From: Dongia_B sp035539075
GTDB lineage: Bacteria; Pseudomonadota; Alphaproteobacteria; Dongiales; Dongiaceae
Assembly (NCBI GenBank): GCA_035539075.1
Contig: DATLJB010000176.1
Span: forward strand, 5,987-69,986
Reading direction: 5' to 3'
DNA length: 64,000 nt
The notes under the pieces were generated by a model. That model saw nothing but the letters and a program-made list of their open reading frames with translations. It made no database searches and was not told the DNA's origin. Below are positions 60,926 to 64,000 of this stretch, in pieces (position 1 is the first letter of the stretch; each line of letters opens with the position of its first letter). Both the position numbers and the translations under genes were made by a program.

Positions 60926-62230
60926 TTACCGCGCCGCCCAGGCCTTGCCCTTGCCATATTCAAATTCGTCAAGGCTGGCCGGCTTCATGGTGATGCTATA
61001 GCCGGGTAGCCGTGGCGGCATGTAATGGCCATCGCGTATCACTACCGGATCGACGAAGTGCTCATGCAGGTGGTCGACGAATTCCAGCACGCGATTTTCG
61101 ACGCTGGCCGAGACGCAGACATAGTCGATCATGGCGAGGTGCTGGACATATTCGCACAGCCCGACACCGCCGGCATGCGGGCAAACCGGCACGCCGAATT
61201 TCTTCGCCATCAGCAGTACCGCCAGGATTTCATTGACCCCGCCGAGGCGGCAGGAATCGATCTGACAGAAATCGATCGCATTCAGCTGCATCAGCTGCTT
61301 GAAGATGACGCGGTTCTGGCACATCTCGCCGGTTGCGACCCCAATCCCCAGGGGCTTCACTGCTTTGCGGATATTGGCATGCCCCAATACATCATCTGGG
61401 CTGGTCGGTTCTTCGATCCAGAGCGGCTTATAGGGGGCGAGTTCCTTCACCCAGTCAATCGCCTCACCGACATCCCAGACCTGATTGGCATCGATCATCA
61501 GGAAGCGGTCGGGGCCGATCTCCTCGCGCACGATGGCGCAGCGCCGCTTGTCGTCCGCGAGATCGCGGCCGACCTTGATCTTGATGTAGTTGAGCCCCGC
61601 TGCAATGGCCTCGCGGCACAAGCGCCGCACCTTGTCGTCCGGATAACCGAGCCAGCCGGCTGACGTCGTATAGGCCGGAAAGCCTTTTGCTTCCAGCTCG
61701 GCAATGCGCTTGTCTTTGGTCGGCGCGTTGGCCCGCAAGATCACCAACGCCTCCTCTTTCGTCAGCGCGTCCGTGATGTAGCGGAAATCGATGAGGCTGA
61801 CAAATTCCTCCGGCGACATATCGGCCACCAAGCGCCAGACCGGCTTGCCGGCCACTTTCGCCCAGAGATCCCAGACGGCGTTGACCAAGGCAGCCGTCGC
61901 CAGATGGATGACGCCCTTCTCTGGCCCAACCCAGCGCAATTGGCTGGCGCTGGTGATCTCGCGCCAGAAGCCCGCCATATCGGCCGTGATGTCCTGGAGA
62001 TCCCGGCCGATCACAATAGGAGACAGTGCCTCGATCGCCGCGACGCAGAGCTCATTGCCCTTGCCGAGGGTAAAGGTCAGACCATGGCCTTCGAGCCCCG
62101 GCCGGTCAGTCTCCAGCGTCACATAGGCAGCCGAGTAGTCCGGATCGAGATTCATCGCATCGGAGCCATCCGCATGCTCTGAAGTCGGAAAGCGGATATC
62201 GCGGGGACGGCTGGCGAGGATCTTGACCAT
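60926..62230 (-). CDS. L-fuconate dehydratase, enolase superfamily
   Basis: 434 residues. The mandelate-racemase-type active site is visible: KxK in YIKIKVGRD, metal ligands in FLMIDANQVWD and LWIEEPTSPDD, VATGEMCQNR and the catalytic His in CPHAGGVG. The N-terminus with DVRFPTS-like RDIRFPTSEHADGSDAMN and PGWLGY-like AGWLGYPDDK is that of L-fuconate dehydratases. It turns L-fuconate into 2-keto-3-deoxy-L-fuconate. Convergent with the GntR gene. Confidence 0.9.
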   Translation of the reverse strand: MVKILASRPRDIRFPTSEHADGSDAMNLDPDYSAAYVTLETDRPGLEGHGLTFTLGKGNELCVAAIEALSPIVIGRDLQDITADMAGFWREITSASQLRWVGPEKGVIHLATAALVNAVWDLWAKVAGKPVWRLVADMSPEEFVSLIDFRYITDALTKEEALVILRANAPTKDKRIAELEAKGFPAYTTSAGWLGYPDDKVRRLCREAIAAGLNYIKIKVGRDLADDKRRCAIVREEIGPDRFLMIDANQVWDVGEAIDWVKELAPYKPLWIEEPTSPDDVLGHANIRKAVKPLGIGVATGEMCQNRVIFKQLMQLNAIDFCQIDSCRLGGVNEILAVLLMAKKFGVPVCPHAGGVGLCEYVQHLAMIDYVCVSASVENRVLEFVDHLHEHFVDPVVIRDGHYMPPRLPGYSITMKPASLDEFEYGKGKAWAAR

Positions 62231-62263
62231 GGGTAACCCTGAAGAAGAAAATTCAAGACTTAG

Positions 62264-62279
62264 ATACTAATATATTAGT
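62264..62279. promoter_or_regulatory. Operator-like motif before the dehydratase gene
   Basis: ATACTAATAT (62264-62273) matches ATACTAGTAT at 60062 in nine of ten positions and overlaps a perfect 14-base palindrome ACTAATATATTAGT (62266-62279), 34 bases upstream of the dehydratase ATG. Confidence 0.5.
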
Positions 62280-62357
62280 TTTGAATGACAAGACGTTTCT
62301 GCTGCCGCGATGTGCGGTGCCCCGGATCTGGAGCACCGCATGCCGCAGCGGCGATGG

Positions 62358-63203
62358 CTAGGCGGCGACGGTGCGTTGGCGCTGCTCGCCGAGACCGGCG
62401 ACCCCGAGATGCATTTCCTGACCCGGCTTCAAATAGATCGGCGCCGGCTTCTGCCCCATGCCGACACCGGGCGGCGTTCCGGTCGAGATGACATCGCCCG
62501 GCTGCAGGCTCATGAATTGGCTGAGATAGGAGACCAGGAATGGCACCTTATAGACCATGGTCCGGGTATTGCCGTTCTGGTACTTCTTGCCGTCGACGGA
62601 CAGCCAGAGATCGAGATTCTGCGGGTCGGCGATTTCGTCCCGCGTCACCAGCCACGGGCCGATCGGGCCGAAGGTATCGCAGCCCTTACCCTTGTCCCAG
62701 GTGCCGGCGCGCTCGATCTGGAATTCGCGCTCTGAAACATCGTTGACGATGCAATAGCCGGCGACATGCGACATCGCTTCCGCCTCGGAAATGTATTTGG
62801 CGGGTTTTCCAATGACGACACCCAGTTCCACCTCCCAGTCGGTCTTCACCGATTTACGGGGAATTTCCACCTGATCATTCGGGCCGATGATGGCGCTGGT
62901 TGCCTTCATGAAGACGACCGGCTCCGGCGGCACCGGCAGGCCTGATTCCGCCGCATGGTCGGCATAATTGAGGCCGATGCAGATGAATTTACCCACCTGG
63001 CCGACACAGGGCCCGATCCGCGGATGGCCTGCGACCTTCGGCAGCTTCTCGATATCGAGCGATGCCAAGAGCCGCAGACCGGCATCAGTCAACACCTCGC
63101 CGGCGATATCCTTGACGGTCGCAGACAGGTCGCGAATGTTGCCCTGACTGTCGAGCAGACCCGGCTTTTCCTGCCCAGGCATGCCATAACGCAATAACTT
63201 CAT
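62358..63203 (-). CDS. Fumarylacetoacetate hydrolase family enzyme (likely 2,4-diketo-3-deoxy-L-fuconate hydrolase)
   Basis: 281 residues from the ATG at 63203 (MKLLRYGMPGQEKPGLLDSQ). The FAH core is intact: ICIGLNYADHAAESG, DWEVELGVVIGK with the metal-binding glutamates, GYCIVNDVSEREFQ and GDVISTGTPPGVGMG. In the fucose route this family cleaves 2,4-diketo-3-deoxy-L-fuconate to pyruvate and L-lactate; the two neighbouring enzymes support that role. It starts 13 bases after the SDR gene. Confidence 0.88.
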   Translation of the reverse strand: MKLLRYGMPGQEKPGLLDSQGNIRDLSATVKDIAGEVLTDAGLRLLASLDIEKLPKVAGHPRIGPCVGQVGKFICIGLNYADHAAESGLPVPPEPVVFMKATSAIIGPNDQVEIPRKSVKTDWEVELGVVIGKPAKYISEAEAMSHVAGYCIVNDVSEREFQIERAGTWDKGKGCDTFGPIGPWLVTRDEIADPQNLDLWLSVDGKKYQNGNTRTMVYKVPFLVSYLSQFMSLQPGDVISTGTPPGVGMGQKPAPIYLKPGQEMHLGVAGLGEQRQRTVAA

Positions 63204-63216
63204 GCTGATGCTCCTG

Positions 63217-63948
63217 TTAGGCGGCCCAGCCGCCATCGATGATTTGTGTCGTCGCCGTGGTAAAGCTTGCTTCATCCGAGGCGAGATAGACGGCAAGATG
63301 CGCGATTTCCGCCGGCGTGCCAAGCCGCCCCATCGGCTGACGCGCAACGAAGCCGGCGCGAACATCGGCGATATTGCCGCCCAGCGCCTTCATGCGATCG
63401 TCCAGTGACGGGCTTTCAATGGTGCCGGGGCAAATCGCGTTGCAGCGGATGCCCCTGGTCACGTAATCGGCGGCGACCGATTTGGTGAGGCCGATCACCG
63501 CCGCCTTGCTGGCGGCATAGACACATCGATTGGGCACGCCCTTCAAGCTCGATGCCACCGACGCCATGTTGATGATCGAGCCGTGGCCCTGATCCAGCAT
63601 GGCCGGCAGGAAGGCGCGGATCATGCGATACATGCCCTTCACATTGAGATCGAAAGAGAAATCCCAGTCCTTCTCGCTGCAGTCCAGAATGGTCCCCTGA
63701 TGGACATAGCCGGCGCAGTTGAAAAGGATGTCGACCGGCCCCAGCTCAGCCGCCAGCGCGGCGACGGCGGCACCATCGGTGACGTCGAGACGCCGGGTCG
63801 TGGCGCCTTTGAGGTCAGCCAGCTTGGCTTCGTTGATATCGGTGGCGATGACCGTGGCGCCTTCGCGCACGAAGGCTTCGGCGACCGCACGGCCGATGCC
63901 TTGCGCCGCCGCCGTGCATAAAGCTTTCTTCCCTTTCAAGCGATCCAA
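63217..63948 (-). CDS. SDR-family dehydrogenase (likely 2-keto-3-deoxy-L-fuconate dehydrogenase)
   Basis: 243 residues from a TTG start preceded by AGAGGTG. Rossmann motif TAAAQGIGRAVA, NCAG and the catalytic YAASK with an upstream Ser (MASVASSLKG) are present. By context it oxidises 2-keto-3-deoxy-L-fuconate at C4, between the dehydratase and the FAH-type hydrolase. Confidence 0.88.
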   Translation of the reverse strand: MDRLKGKKALCTAAAQGIGRAVAEAFVREGATVIATDINEAKLADLKGATTRRLDVTDGAAVAALAAELGPVDILFNCAGYVHQGTILDCSEKDWDFSFDLNVKGMYRMIRAFLPAMLDQGHGSIINMASVASSLKGVPNRCVYAASKAAVIGLTKSVAADYVTRGIRCNAICPGTIESPSLDDRMKALGGNIADVRAGFVARQPMGRLGTPAEIAHLAVYLASDEASFTTATTQIIDGGWAA

Positions 63949-64000
63949 GCTGCACCTCTTTCTGTAACGCTGAAGACGCCGGGGCGTCCCGGTCGAATTA

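Overview
The window looks like alphaproteobacterial DNA: high GC, Trb/TraG conjugation genes, LuxR/LuxI quorum sensing, a phasin, an FNR/FixK-type box and periplasmic-binding-protein sugar uptake. I cannot name a genus from the sequence alone. No rRNA and no CRISPR array was seen. One tRNA gene is present, a minus-strand tRNA-Ser (CGA) at 51336-51425.

Layout. (1) 1-7300: a truncated RbbA-type ABC exporter with its HlyD partner, a phasin and a TetR regulator with paired operators, a type II NADH dehydrogenase and an IS66 remnant. (2) 7356-8524: a small secreted protein, then about 770 bases of non-coding DNA with repeats. (3) 8525-12821: five same-strand, AT-richer genes that look like an immune island: a TIR protein, a metallophosphoesterase, a ThsB-like TIR, a caspase-like protease and a TIR/deoxyribosyltransferase-like protein. 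The adjacent ThsB-like and caspase genes match the arrangement of type IV Thoeris. (4) 12998-24863: a complete Trb mating-pair-formation operon in the order traG-copG-trbBCDEJLFGI-DUF2274, without trbK. (5) 25133-27998: a tight cargo operon of a PD-(D/E)XK-like sce7726 protein, an sce7725/beta-family protein and a RES-domain protein. (6) 28293-37123: relaxase, lytic transglycosylase, TraF-like peptidase, small HTH protein, DUF736, ParB-like, DUF2958 and ArdC-type genes, followed by an XRE regulator. (7) 37299-39977: DUF2285 proteins, one frameshifted, and a LuxI/LuxR pair with a lux-box-like palindrome. (8) 40221-47268: an operon for uptake and breakdown of an unknown small compound (PotADBC-type transporter, EutA-like racemase, EutD/DoeA-like M24 hydrolase) with a divergent LysR. 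(9) 47420-51159: a transporter-gene scrap, two tyrosine recombinases and excisionase/AlpA-like proteins, ending at the tRNA-Ser 3' end.

The stretch left of tRNA-Ser therefore reads as an integrative and conjugative element, or several stacked islands, integrated into the tRNA gene. Its far attachment site was not found in the window. TraG, Trb, TraF, the transglycosylase and the relaxase would form one transfer machine; ArdC, DUF2958 and DUF736 are typical helper genes of such elements; LuxR/LuxI probably ties transfer to cell density.

Right of tRNA-Ser (51568-63948) the content looks like host chromosome: an Fsr-like MFS exporter with a divergent AraC regulator, a lipoprotein alpha/beta hydrolase, a 31-residue membrane protein behind a perfect FNR box, and a sugar locus with a CUT1 ABC transporter, a GntR regulator and three enzymes (L-fuconate dehydratase, SDR dehydrogenase, fumarylacetoacetate-hydrolase-family enzyme). 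These enzymes fit the non-phosphorylating L-fucose route to pyruvate and L-lactate. Two near-identical 10-base motifs in front of the binding-protein gene and the dehydratase gene suggest common control.
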